DNA of 53,290 nucleotides from Mycobacteriales bacterium (GTDB lineage: Bacteria; Actinomycetota; Actinomycetes; Mycobacteriales; SCTD01), in NCBI GenBank assembly GCA_040902655.1, contig JBBDWV010000025.1:1-53290 (forward strand), in the 5' to 3' direction. Shown in pieces: positions 38,722 through 46,838 of the stretch. The notes under the pieces were generated by a model. It ran no database searches, was not told the origin of the DNA, and saw only the letters and a list, made by a program, of their open reading frames with translations. The position numbers and the translations under genes were made by a program. Position 1 is the stretch's first letter; every line of letters begins with the position of its first letter.

Positions 38722-39894
38722 GTGCGGCTCCTGCGCCCAGGCGTGGTCGGCGTGGCGCTCGCCTCGACGTTGCTGTCCGGCGTCGCCGTCGCGACCCTCG
38801 ACCGGGCCGGGCGCACGGCGGCTGCCCCCGTGGCACAGACCGCAGCCGATGCCGCCGCAGCGCCCGAGCCGCTCGACCTACCCGGCGCCGTCCCGGCCGC
38901 ACCGTTGGGGCAGGCCGCCGATCGCAGCCGTCCCGCCGCGCCCGCGCCCGCGCCGAAGGCGGAGCCGGCGGTGTCCCCGCTGGCCGTCCTGCACGTCCCG
39001 GATCTGCTCGTCCGCGTGTCGCGCCCGTTGACCCCCGCCCACCTCACGGCGCTGCAGGCCGTTCGCAAGGTCGAGGCGGTGGCGCTCATCGACGCCGGGA
39101 CGGTCCGCGTCGGTGGTAAGGCGGCCCGCGTCGTGGGTGTCGACCCGTCGACGTTCCGCGCTCTCACCCCGCAGGAGACCGCCTCCTCCGACGAGCTGTG
39201 GAAGGCCGTCGCGCGCGGCGAGCTGGCGCCGTCCTACGGCCTGGCCCGCGCACGCGACCTGCCGCTCGGCGGCACCGTCACCGTCCAGGGGCACCGCGAC
39301 CTCGAGCTCCGGGTCGGTGCGCTCGCGGCGTACGGCCTGTCGGGCATCGACCTGGTCACCGATCGCGCCGTCGCCCGTTCCCTCGGAGTCGTCCCGTCGA
39401 GCGCGGTGGTCGTGAGCGCCCCCGGCCGCGACATCGGTGCCCTGCGCAAGGCGGTGCACGCGGTCCTCGGCCCCGACGCGGTCGTCGAGGTCCTGCGCCC
39501 CGAGGTCGTGGCGCCCCGTGGCGGCAAGCCCCGCACCTACCGGGAGCTCTACATCGACTCGGCCCGCTACTGCCGCGGGCTGTCCTGGACCGTGCTCGCC
39601 GCCATCGGCCAGGTCGAGAGCGCCCACGGCCGCCACCTCGGCCCCTCCAGCGCCGGCGCGCTCGGCCCGATGCAGTTCCTGCCCAGCACCTGGGCCGCGT
39701 ACGGCATCGACGGCGACGGAGACGGCAAGGCCGACATCATGAGCCCGTACGACGCCGTGCCGTCAGCGGCCCGCTACCTGTGCCGCTTCGGTGCCAACCG
39801 CGGGCCCGACGGCCTCTACGACGCGATCTTCGCCTACAACCACGCCGACTGGTACGTGCAGCAGGTCCTGGGGCTGGCCGCGCAGTACAAGTAG
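38722..39894 (+). CDS. Secreted lytic transglycosylase with unusual N-terminal domain
   Basis: A 390-residue exported protein. Residues ~5-27 form a signal/anchor helix, then an Ala/Pro-rich linker to ~85. Residues ~88-262 form an alpha/beta region (RVVGVDPSTFR, PSYGLARARDLPLGGTVTVQG) that resembles the extracytoplasmic domain of FtsX/MacB permeases. Residues ~270-390 are an SLT domain with the catalytic Glu in AIGQVESAHG (Glu299), GALGPMQFLPSTWAAYGIDG and AIFAYNHADWYVQQVL. It should cleave peptidoglycan glycan strands. The GTG 38722 has GAGAGG upstream; ATG 38680 is an in-frame alternative. Confidence 0.85.
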   Translation: MRLLRPGVVGVALASTLLSGVAVATLDRAGRTAAAPVAQTAADAAAAPEPLDLPGAVPAAPLGQAADRSRPAAPAPAPKAEPAVSPLAVLHVPDLLVRVSRPLTPAHLTALQAVRKVEAVALIDAGTVRVGGKAARVVGVDPSTFRALTPQETASSDELWKAVARGELAPSYGLARARDLPLGGTVTVQGHRDLELRVGALAAYGLSGIDLVTDRAVARSLGVVPSSAVVVSAPGRDIGALRKAVHAVLGPDAVVEVLRPEVVAPRGGKPRTYRELYIDSARYCRGLSWTVLAAIGQVESAHGRHLGPSSAGALGPMQFLPSTWAAYGIDGDGDGKADIMSPYDAVPSAARYLCRFGANRGPDGLYDAIFAYNHADWYVQQVLGLAAQYK

Positions 39895-39910
39895 CGGGGC
39901 GCCGGATCAG

Positions 39911-40876
39911 TTACGGCAGCAGGACGACCTTGCCGATGGTGCCGCGGTCGGCGAGCTTGGCCAGGGCGGACGGCGCCTGGCTCAGGGGGAGTTCCGCACC
40001 GATCAGGGGGTCGATCCGTCCTTGCTCCCACAGCGCCATCAGCGCGTCGTGGGTGTCCGGGATGACCTGCGGCTGGTGCGTGCGGTAGAGCGCCCAGTGC
40101 AGGCCGACGACCGCGTAGTTCTTGACCAGGGCGTGGTTGGTCGGGGCGTCCGCGATCCGGCCGCCGGCGAAGCCGACGACCACGATCCGACCCTCGAAGG
40201 CGATGCACCTGCGGCTCTTGTCGAAGGTGTCACCGCCCACCGAGTCGTAGACGACGTCGGCGCCGCGGCCCTCCGTGATGTCCTTGACCACGGGCACGAA
40301 GTCCTCGGCGAGATAGTCGATGCAGACGTCGGCGCCCAGCTGCTCGCAGACCCGGATCTTCTCCGGACCGCCGGCGGTCGCGATCACGCGGGCGCCGGCG
40401 GCCTTGCCCAGCTGGATGGCGGCGCTGCCCACCCCACCGGCGCCGGCATGGACCAGCAGCGTCTCACCGGGCTGCAGCCGCCCCCGGTGGTGCAGGCCCA
40501 GGTAGCCGGTCTGGTAGGTGATGAGCATGCTCGCCGCCGTCGCGGCGGGCATGGCGTCCGGGACGGGTAGTGCTCCCGCCTCCGACACCACGACCCGCTC
40601 GGCCAGACCGCCGCGTGGCAGGCCTGGGGCGGCGAGGACGCGTTCACCGGCCCGCGGCCCGTCCAGCACGGTGCCGCAGACCTCGAGCCCCGGCGTGAAC
40701 GGCAGGGGGGGCTTCTCCTGGTAGAGACCGCGGCACAGCAGCACGTCCGGGAAGTTGAGCGCGACGGCGTCCACCCGGAGCCGGAGGGTGCCGGAATGGA
40801 CCGCCGGCTCGTCGACCTCCTCCCAGCGCAGGACGTCCTGCGGCTCGCCCACCTCGTGGAGCTGCCAGGCCTTCAC
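39911..40876 (-). CDS. NADPH:quinone oxidoreductase-like MDR protein
   Basis: A 321-residue zinc-free medium-chain reductase of the quinone oxidoreductase group. LNFPDVLLCRGLYQEKPPLPF at the N terminus, VHAGAGGVGSAAIQLGKAAGA as the dinucleotide loop and VVYDSVGGDTFDKSRRC are typical. It reduces quinones or alpha,beta-unsaturated carbonyls. Its GTG overlaps the stop of a 28-residue frame upstream. It lies at the left end of the catabolic locus, divergent from the tetR gene, so it is likely part of the same regulon, perhaps as an enoyl reductase or electron acceptor. Confidence 0.88.
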   Translation of the reverse strand: MKAWQLHEVGEPQDVLRWEEVDEPAVHSGTLRLRVDAVALNFPDVLLCRGLYQEKPPLPFTPGLEVCGTVLDGPRAGERVLAAPGLPRGGLAERVVVSEAGALPVPDAMPAATAASMLITYQTGYLGLHHRGRLQPGETLLVHAGAGGVGSAAIQLGKAAGARVIATAGGPEKIRVCEQLGADVCIDYLAEDFVPVVKDITEGRGADVVYDSVGGDTFDKSRRCIAFEGRIVVVGFAGGRIADAPTNHALVKNYAVVGLHWALYRTHQPQVIPDTHDALMALWEQGRIDPLIGAELPLSQAPSALAKLADRGTIGKVVLLP

Positions 40877-40959
40877 GCCGCCGCCCCCTCGCCGTAGGAC
40901 ACCGGCTCGGCGCCGTCGGGGTACCGCTTCAGGTCCGCGCCTCGCGGATCCACCGCCAT
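40873..40959 (-). CDS. 28-residue micro-ORF coupled to the MDR gene
   Basis: A frame MAVDPRGADLKRYPDGAEPV... ending YGEGAAA, with AAGGAG six bases before its ATG and a GTGA overlap with the downstream reductase start. The ribosome-binding site is one of the best in the window, so the peptide is very likely translated; it may serve to couple translation or be a functional peptide. It is hydrophilic with no known domain. Confidence 0.65.
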   Translation of the reverse strand: MAVDPRGADLKRYPDGAEPVSYGEGAAA

Positions 40960-41092
40960 CGTTCTCCTTCAGGGTTCGCGTCGTGGGGGAGTCCGGGCCG
41001 GGACCCCCTGGGCTGTCCGGAACGAGGTCTACCTCACGGGCCGGCAGGCCGAGCAGCCGACCCTGTCGAGCCGGGCGCGGAGATTCCCGCGG

Positions 41093-41121
41093 TTGACAAC
41101 CAAGCGTTCGCTTGGAAGTCT
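41093..41121 (+). promoter_or_regulatory. tetR promoter with palindromic operator
   Basis: TTGACA (41093-41098), a 17-nt spacer and AAGTCT (41116-41121) make a housekeeping-type promoter. The spacer contains the perfect palindrome CCAAGCG-TT-CGCTTGG (41100-41115), in the position expected for a repressor. It most likely binds the TetR protein encoded 50 bases downstream, and could also affect the divergent micro-ORF/reductase unit. Confidence 0.75.
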
Positions 41122-41171
41122 GCCCGGGCGGCTCCGCAGGCCGACACGTCGGTCCGGCCCGAGGGGACGAG

Positions 41172-41813
41172 ATGGTCGCGAGGTCCGTGCGTGGGCCCGA
41201 TGTCGACACCACGGTCCGCAATGCCGGACTGGTGGCGGCCCGGCGGGCGGAGATCTGTCGCGCCGCCGTCGTCTTGGCGCGTCGCGTCTCCTTCGGTGCG
41301 GTGACGACCCGCGAGATCGCGGCTGAGGCACAGATGAACATCGCCACCGTGTACCAGTACGTCCGGTCCAAGGACGACATCGTCTTCCTGGTGTGCCAGC
41401 AGAACGTGTCCAACCTGCAGGACGAACTCAGTGCCAGCGAGGTGAACCCCGTGCGGAGATTGAAGAGCCGCTTCTTCACCCTCATGCGCGTGATGCAGGA
41501 CAGGCAGCTGGAGATCACCTTCGTCTACCAGGAGTCGCGCAACCTCGACGGCGAGTACCTGCAGGCGGTCAAGGACTGGGACGAGCTCGTCGTCGACCAT
41601 TTCGAGGAGCCGTTGGCAGCCGCGCACCGGCTGGGCATGGCCGAGGTCGAGAACACCCGGCTCGCCGCCCGTTCCATGGTGGAGACCGGTTATGCCTGGG
41701 CCAACAAGAGTTGGTCGTTCCGCAAGATCGCGACCAACGAGGAGTACCGCGACGTCCACTGGCGGTGGTTCGAGAGAGCGTTCGACCTGCGGGTCGGAGA
41801 GGAGCAGGAATGA
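41172..41813 (+). CDS. TetR-family regulator of the catabolic locus
   Basis: A 213-residue TetR regulator. The helix-turn-helix is FGAVTTREIAAEAQMNIATVYQYVRSKDDIVF (about residues 40-71). The C-terminal ligand domain is rich in aromatic and acidic residues (for example AWANKSWSFRKI). I chose ATG 41172, which follows GAGGGGACGAG; the frame extends upstream into the promoter. Its stop overlaps the acyl-CoA dehydrogenase start (ATGA), so it heads the operon. An acyl-CoA or a pathway aldehyde/acid would be a typical inducer. Confidence 0.9.
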   Translation: MVARSVRGPDVDTTVRNAGLVAARRAEICRAAVVLARRVSFGAVTTREIAAEAQMNIATVYQYVRSKDDIVFLVCQQNVSNLQDELSASEVNPVRRLKSRFFTLMRVMQDRQLEITFVYQESRNLDGEYLQAVKDWDELVVDHFEEPLAAAHRLGMAEVENTRLAARSMVETGYAWANKSWSFRKIATNEEYRDVHWRWFERAFDLRVGEEQE

Positions 41814-42964
41814 ACGAGGACGTCCAGGGCCGGGTCCGCGAGCTACTGACCAGCGACGGCGGTGTGCCGGCCGACCACGGGCGGGACGTGGACCGGTTCT
41901 ACGCCGAGACGGTCCCCGCCCTCGCGAAGCGCGGGCTGTTCGGGCTGTTGATCCCGCAGGCCTATGGCGGCCACGGCTACACGGTCGAGCAGTACGTCGC
42001 CGCGATCGAGGAGATCGCGGCCCACGACATGATGGCGGCGTACTCGATCAACGAGCACTCCACCATCGGGACCCTCGGCCTGGTGCAGTACGGCAGCGAA
42101 CAGCAGAAGGCGGCCCTGCTGCCCGCACTCGCGGCCGGCGAGGTGCTCGCAGCGTTCTGTCTCACCGAGCCGGCGAGCGGGTCCGACATCACCAGCCTCG
42201 GGACGCACGCCGCACCACGTGAGGGTGGCTACGTGCTGAACGGCAAGAAGATCCACATCAGCCTCGCCCACCACGCTCGGCTCTTCACGGTCCTCGCGCA
42301 GGTCACCGGCTCCGAGGGTCCGGCCCGCAAGGCGGCTTTCCTGATCTCCCGTGACAACCCCGGCCTGTCGAACGGCCCCGAGAATTCCAGCCCACCCGGC
42401 TACCTCATCCCCATCGCGGGATCGGTCGTCCTGGACGGTTGCGAGGTCCAGGACAGCGACGTGCTGGGCGCGGTAGGTGCTGGTGGGCGCATCTTCAAGC
42501 AGGCACTGGAGACCGCGCGGGTGGGGCTGGCCGGGGCCTACGTCGGCAACGGGCGGGATGCCCTGGCCCGCACCGTGGCGCGAGTCGTCGAGCGTCGCAG
42601 CTTCGGGCAGCGGGTCGCCGACCATCAGATGGTCCAGGCGAAGATCGCCGACATGCACGTCTCGGTCGAAGCGGGCCGCCAACTGGTACGTCACGCCGCG
42701 CGGGTCATCGACACCGAGCCGGAGGCGGCGACGGCGGTGTGTGCGGCCGCCAAGGTCTTCGTCACCGAGGCCGCCCAGCGCATCGGTGCCGACGCCGTCC
42801 AGCTCTTCGGTGGAGCCGCTTTCCTCGTCGAACCGCCGGTGGACTGGTATCTGCGGGACGCCAAGATGGGCGACATCCTGGGGGGGACCTCGGAGGTGAT
42901 GCGGTTGCTCATCGCCAAGGACGTGGTCGGCAGGCACACCCTGGCGGTGGAGGCTCGTGCCTGA
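41810..42964 (+). CDS. Acyl-CoA dehydrogenase
   Basis: A 384-residue flavoprotein of the acyl-CoA dehydrogenase family. AFCLTEPASGSD (FAD/substrate loop), VLNGKKIHIS, and ILGGTSEVMRLLIAKDV at the C terminus are recognisable. At the latter site most family members have YEGT or EEGT, with the catalytic Glu; here it is LGGT. A Glu in ALETARVGLAG aligns with the alternative base of isovaleryl- and long-chain dehydrogenases, so activity is still plausible. It is coupled to tetR upstream and overlaps the ligase by 8 bases. Substrate unknown. Confidence 0.9.
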   Translation: MNEDVQGRVRELLTSDGGVPADHGRDVDRFYAETVPALAKRGLFGLLIPQAYGGHGYTVEQYVAAIEEIAAHDMMAAYSINEHSTIGTLGLVQYGSEQQKAALLPALAAGEVLAAFCLTEPASGSDITSLGTHAAPREGGYVLNGKKIHISLAHHARLFTVLAQVTGSEGPARKAAFLISRDNPGLSNGPENSSPPGYLIPIAGSVVLDGCEVQDSDVLGAVGAGGRIFKQALETARVGLAGAYVGNGRDALARTVARVVERRSFGQRVADHQMVQAKIADMHVSVEAGRQLVRHAARVIDTEPEAATAVCAAAKVFVTEAAQRIGADAVQLFGGAAFLVEPPVDWYLRDAKMGDILGGTSEVMRLLIAKDVVGRHTLAVEARA

Positions 42965-44579
42965 GCCCGCCGCCGAGGAGTTGACCGTCCCCGAGCTGCT
43001 CCGGCGACATGCCCGTGAGCGGCCCGACCAGCCGTTCCTCGAACAGGTCGAGGACGGCAGATCGTCCACCTACGCGCAGGTCGCCGCCACGGTGGAGCGC
43101 GTCGCTGCCGGACTGCGGTCCCTGGGAGTCGGACGGAACGACCGGGTGGTGACGATCCTGCCGAATGTCGCGGAGAGCGCGGTCGCCTGGTTCGCGTGCA
43201 TGCGGCTCGGGGCGGTCGAGTGTCCGGTCGGCGTCGGCTACAAGGGGCCGCTGCTCGTCTCGCTCCTCGACAGTGCCGACGCGCGCGTTCTGGTGGCCTC
43301 GAGGAGTGTCCTCGCCGACCTCGAGCCGGTGCTCGGTGCGGTACCGGGGCTCGAGCACCTGGTCGTGGTGGACGTCCCGGGCAGTTCGGCGCCGGCTCCG
43401 CAGGCACCGGCCGGCCGCACCGTCTGGTCGTGGGAGCAGTTGGCCGACCTCGGCGAGCCGGACCGGCTCGAGGAGGTGCCGTTGGGCATGAGCGACGTCG
43501 CCTGCATGCTGTTCACGTCCGGGACGACAGGCGGCTCCCGAGGAGTCCTGTGCACCTTTGCGCAGGAGTACGAGTCGGCTGTCGCCGCACCTCCCGGGCT
43601 CGACCGGTCAGAGGCGATCTACGCCACGTCCCCGCCCAACCACGTGGGCCAGAAGCTGCTGCTCTACAAGTCGCTCGTCGCGGGGTGCCGACTCGTCATG
43701 CGGTCGTCTTTCAGCCTCTCGCACTTCTGGAGCGACGTCCGGGAGTCCGGGTCCACCCACACGCTGCTGCTCGGCGGCGCGACCAGCTACCTGCTGTCCG
43801 AGCCGGTCCGCGACGGCGAGGACGACAGCCCGCTGCGCTCGGTGCTGATGATTCCGATTCATCCTGACGTCAACACCTTCCGGGCCCGGTTCGGTGTCGC
43901 CGTGCACTCGATGTTCAACATGACGGAGATCTGTCCGGTCACCTCCATCTCGGACGAGGACATCGTCGATCACCGCAGCTGTGGGCGGGTGCGTCCCGGT
44001 TTCGACTGGCGCCTGGTCGACGAATTCGACGAACCGGTGCCGCTCGGTGAGCCCGGCGAGCTCGTGCTCCGTCCGGAGAAGCCGTGGCAGTTCTCGAGGG
44101 GCTACTGGCGCGACGACGCGAAGACCGTCGACGCGTGGCGCAACCTGTGGTTCCACACCGGAGACGTCTTCGTGACCGACGAGAGCCTGCAGCTGCGCTA
44201 CCTCGACCGCAGGAAGGACGTCGTCCGGCGCCGTGGGGAGAACATCTCCTCGGCCGAGCTGGAGAGCATCGCGGTCGCGCACGACCAGGTCGAGGAGGTC
44301 GCGGTGATCGGTGTCCCGTCCGAGCACACGGAGGAGGACATCAAGCTGGTCGTCGTGCCGCGGCAGGTCGGTTTCGACGACGCTCTCGACATCTTCTGCT
44401 TCCTCGAGCAGCGGGTGCCGCGGTTCATGCTCCCGCGTTACGTCGAGTTCGTGCCGGAGCTGCCGAAGACCCCCACGTTGAAGGTGCGCAAGGGCGAGCT
44501 GCGCGCCGGCGGGGTGTCCGGACGGCTGCACGACGTGCAGGAGCTCTCGAGGAGCCGGCGGAAGGGCGGCTCCTCGTGA
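42957..44579 (+). CDS. AMP-forming acyl-CoA ligase, CaiC-like
   Basis: A 540-residue adenylate-forming enzyme. The P-loop is LFTSGTTGGSRGV (about residues 184-196), the A5 region is MFNMTEICPVT, the A7/A8 region is FHTGDVF...RRRGENISSAELE, and the Lys of the acyl-adenylate step is in TPTLKVRKGELR. The overall pattern is closest to crotonobetaine/carnitine-CoA ligase (CaiC), but the family is broad. It would convert a carboxylic acid to its CoA thioester for the adjacent dehydrogenases. GTG start inside the dehydrogenase 3' end. Confidence 0.92.
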   Translation: MPEPAAEELTVPELLRRHARERPDQPFLEQVEDGRSSTYAQVAATVERVAAGLRSLGVGRNDRVVTILPNVAESAVAWFACMRLGAVECPVGVGYKGPLLVSLLDSADARVLVASRSVLADLEPVLGAVPGLEHLVVVDVPGSSAPAPQAPAGRTVWSWEQLADLGEPDRLEEVPLGMSDVACMLFTSGTTGGSRGVLCTFAQEYESAVAAPPGLDRSEAIYATSPPNHVGQKLLLYKSLVAGCRLVMRSSFSLSHFWSDVRESGSTHTLLLGGATSYLLSEPVRDGEDDSPLRSVLMIPIHPDVNTFRARFGVAVHSMFNMTEICPVTSISDEDIVDHRSCGRVRPGFDWRLVDEFDEPVPLGEPGELVLRPEKPWQFSRGYWRDDAKTVDAWRNLWFHTGDVFVTDESLQLRYLDRRKDVVRRRGENISSAELESIAVAHDQVEEVAVIGVPSEHTEEDIKLVVVPRQVGFDDALDIFCFLEQRVPRFMLPRYVEFVPELPKTPTLKVRKGELRAGGVSGRLHDVQELSRSRRKGGSS

Positions 44580-45385
44580 CCGGCCGGCCTCCCGCCCCGC
44601 CGGGCGCCGCCGGCGGGGGCGCAGCGGTCTTCGACCCGCAGCGTCTCGGGCAGATCTACGACGCGCCGGCGGTCGTCGACCAGCGGGCTGCCACCCGACG
44701 ACTGTTGGCGGCCCGACCAGGCGCGCGCGTGCTGGACCTGGGCTGCGGGCCGGGCCACCTGACCGCCGAGCTCGCCGGTGACGTGGGCGAGCAGGGCCAC
44801 GTGCTGGGCCTGGACCGCCAGCCGAGCATGATCGAGGCGGCCCGGCGCAGGACGGGCCGCGGTGCCGGGCAGGCACGGCGAAACTTCGTGCTGGGTTCGG
44901 CGACCGCCCTACCGCTCGACGATGCGTCCTGCGACGGCGTCGTCGCCGTCCAGGTGCTGGAGTACGTGCCGGACCTGGAGCAGGCCGTGGCCGAGCTGTG
45001 TCGGGTGCTGCGGCCGGGTGGCACAGCTGTCCTCGTGGACACCGACTGGCGTTCGTGCGTCTGGCACTCTGCCGACCGGGACCGGACGGACACGGTGCTG
45101 CGGGCGTGGGAGGAGCACTTCGTGCACCCACACCTGCCGACGGGTATCGCCGCGCTGTTGCGGGCCGGCGGCCTGCAGGACGTGCAGGTACATGCGGTGC
45201 CCGTCGTCGAGACCGATCCCGCCGCCGCCCTCTACAGCCTCGGCATGGCGGACCTGATCGCCGCGTTCGTCGCCCGGCGGCACCGCGACCTGGTGGAGGC
45301 GTGGCAGGCCGACATCCTCCAGCAGGCGGCCGCGGGGGAGTACTTCTTCGGCGTGACCCGCTTCGCGGCCGTCGCCACCCGGTGA
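44576..45385 (+). CDS. SAM-dependent methyltransferase
   Basis: A 269-residue class I methyltransferase. The SAM-binding motif I is VLDLGCGPGHLTAEL (about residues 53-67), then LGLDRQPSMIEAARRR, LGSATALPLDDASCDGVV and VLRPGGTAVLVD. It resembles UbiE/COQ5-like enzymes, but no quinone genes are present. It is coupled to the ligase by a GTGA overlap and is the last gene of the plus-strand unit; its stop is one base from the stop of the convergent amidase gene. Methylation in an otherwise oxidative pathway is unexpected. Confidence 0.9.
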   Translation: MTGRPPAPPGAAGGGAAVFDPQRLGQIYDAPAVVDQRAATRRLLAARPGARVLDLGCGPGHLTAELAGDVGEQGHVLGLDRQPSMIEAARRRTGRGAGQARRNFVLGSATALPLDDASCDGVVAVQVLEYVPDLEQAVAELCRVLRPGGTAVLVDTDWRSCVWHSADRDRTDTVLRAWEEHFVHPHLPTGIAALLRAGGLQDVQVHAVPVVETDPAAALYSLGMADLIAAFVARRHRDLVEAWQADILQQAAAGEYFFGVTRFAAVATR

Positions 45386-45386
45386 G

Positions 45387-46838
45387 TCAGCGCGCGGCCT
45401 CGACGGTGGCGCCGACCCGGCCCAGCAACGGCTCGGAGCCCGGTGGTCCGAGCACCTGCAACCCCACGGGCAGGCCTGCGCCGTCGACACCGCACGGCAC
45501 CGACAGCGTCGGCGCCCCCGTCACGGCGCCGAGGCAGGCGTAGCGGGACAGCGCGGCGGCCACCAGCTGCGGACGTCCACCGACCTGCACGGTCTGCTCA
45601 CCGCGTGGCGGGGCCGTGCACGGTGTGGTGGGAAAAACCAGCACGTCGAGAGCAGCGGTGGCGAAGCAGTCCGCCAGCGCGCGTCGCACGGCGCGGGACG
45701 CCTGCAGGGCGGTACTCGCGTCCGCGTCGTCCAGCTCGGTGCCGAGGGTGAGCAGGGCCCGGGCTGCAGACCCCCAGTGCCTCGGCCGGGCGAGCACAGC
45801 GGGGGCCCACAGCCGGGCGGAGGCGTGCAGCATGACCAGCAGGGAGGCGGCCGCCGCCCAGCCCGTCTCCGGCACGGTGACGTACACGGGTCGGGCCCCC
45901 CGGCCGGCGAGCCCGTCGACGGCGCGCTCGACCTGCTCCGCCACGCCCGGCTGGACCGGACCGGTGGTGAGCACACCCACCCGCAACCCCTCGACCTCGG
46001 GAACCGGGACCGGGACCGGCCGTCCGCTCAGCAGGCCGAACAGCCGGAGGCACAGCGAGACGTCGCGGGTGAGCGGTCCGATCGTGTCCTGCCCGGGGGC
46101 GAGCGGCGTCGCGCCCGCGGTGGGCACCATGCCGTGGGTGGGGCGTAGCCCGACGACGCCGCAGAGAGCGGCCGGGATGCCGATCGAGCCACCGGTGTCG
46201 CTGCCGAGGGCGCCGGCGACCAGGCCGGCGGCCACGGCGACGGCGGATCCCCCCGACGACCCGCCGGCCAGCCGGGCGGGGTCCTGGGGGTGCTCCACAG
46301 CAGGGGTCGTCGCGCCCCAGCCCATCTCGTGCGTGGCCGACTTCCCGACGCAGACCGCGCCCGCCGCTGCCAGCCGCTCCCACGCCGCGCAGGAGACGTC
46401 GGGCTCGCGCCAGGCGCCGCCCGGAGTGCCGTTGCGGGTCGGCTGCCCGGCGACGTCGAGCAGGTCCTTGACGACCATGGCCAGGCCCTCGAGCGGACCC
46501 GCCCGAGGGCGGTCGAGCGACTGCGGGACGTGGACCAGCGCCGGTCGAGGCGCGTTCCCGGCCGCCTGCGCACGGCGGAGCAGGTCCTCTCGTGCAGCCG
46601 GGGGGAGGTCCGGCCACGGCGTCGGGCGAGCTGTCGGCGGCGCTGTCGGTGGCGGTGGCGCGTCCGGCAGCCGTTCCCAGCCGCGGGCGGCCGCCTCGCC
46701 GCTCCCGTCGCGCATCGCGGCCGAGACCACCTGCCGGGCGCGGAGCATCATCGCGCGGTAGGCGTCCGCCGTACGCGTCTCCAGCTCGTCGCCGGCGATC
46801 AGCCGCCCCGCCTGCGACGGGCGCGGCGGCGTGCTCAC
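45387..46838 (-). CDS. Amidase signature family protein
   Basis: A 483-residue amidase-signature enzyme. The Ser-cisSer-Lys triad is visible: Lys in AMVVKDLLDVAG, cis-Ser in LAGGSSGGSAVAV, and nucleophile Ser in LGSDTGGSIGIPAA. It hydrolyses an amide or aryl/short-chain amide to acid and ammonia. The N-terminal ~60 residues are helical and Pro-rich. Its GTG overlaps the CoA-transferase stop (GTGA). It is the last gene of the minus-strand catabolic unit and may supply the free acid for CoA activation. Confidence 0.92.
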   Translation of the reverse strand: MSTPPRPSQAGRLIAGDELETRTADAYRAMMLRARQVVSAAMRDGSGEAAARGWERLPDAPPPPTAPPTARPTPWPDLPPAAREDLLRRAQAAGNAPRPALVHVPQSLDRPRAGPLEGLAMVVKDLLDVAGQPTRNGTPGGAWREPDVSCAAWERLAAAGAVCVGKSATHEMGWGATTPAVEHPQDPARLAGGSSGGSAVAVAAGLVAGALGSDTGGSIGIPAALCGVVGLRPTHGMVPTAGATPLAPGQDTIGPLTRDVSLCLRLFGLLSGRPVPVPVPEVEGLRVGVLTTGPVQPGVAEQVERAVDGLAGRGARPVYVTVPETGWAAAASLLVMLHASARLWAPAVLARPRHWGSAARALLTLGTELDDADASTALQASRAVRRALADCFATAALDVLVFPTTPCTAPPRGEQTVQVGGRPQLVAAALSRYACLGAVTGAPTLSVPCGVDGAGLPVGLQVLGPPGSEPLLGRVGATVEAAR

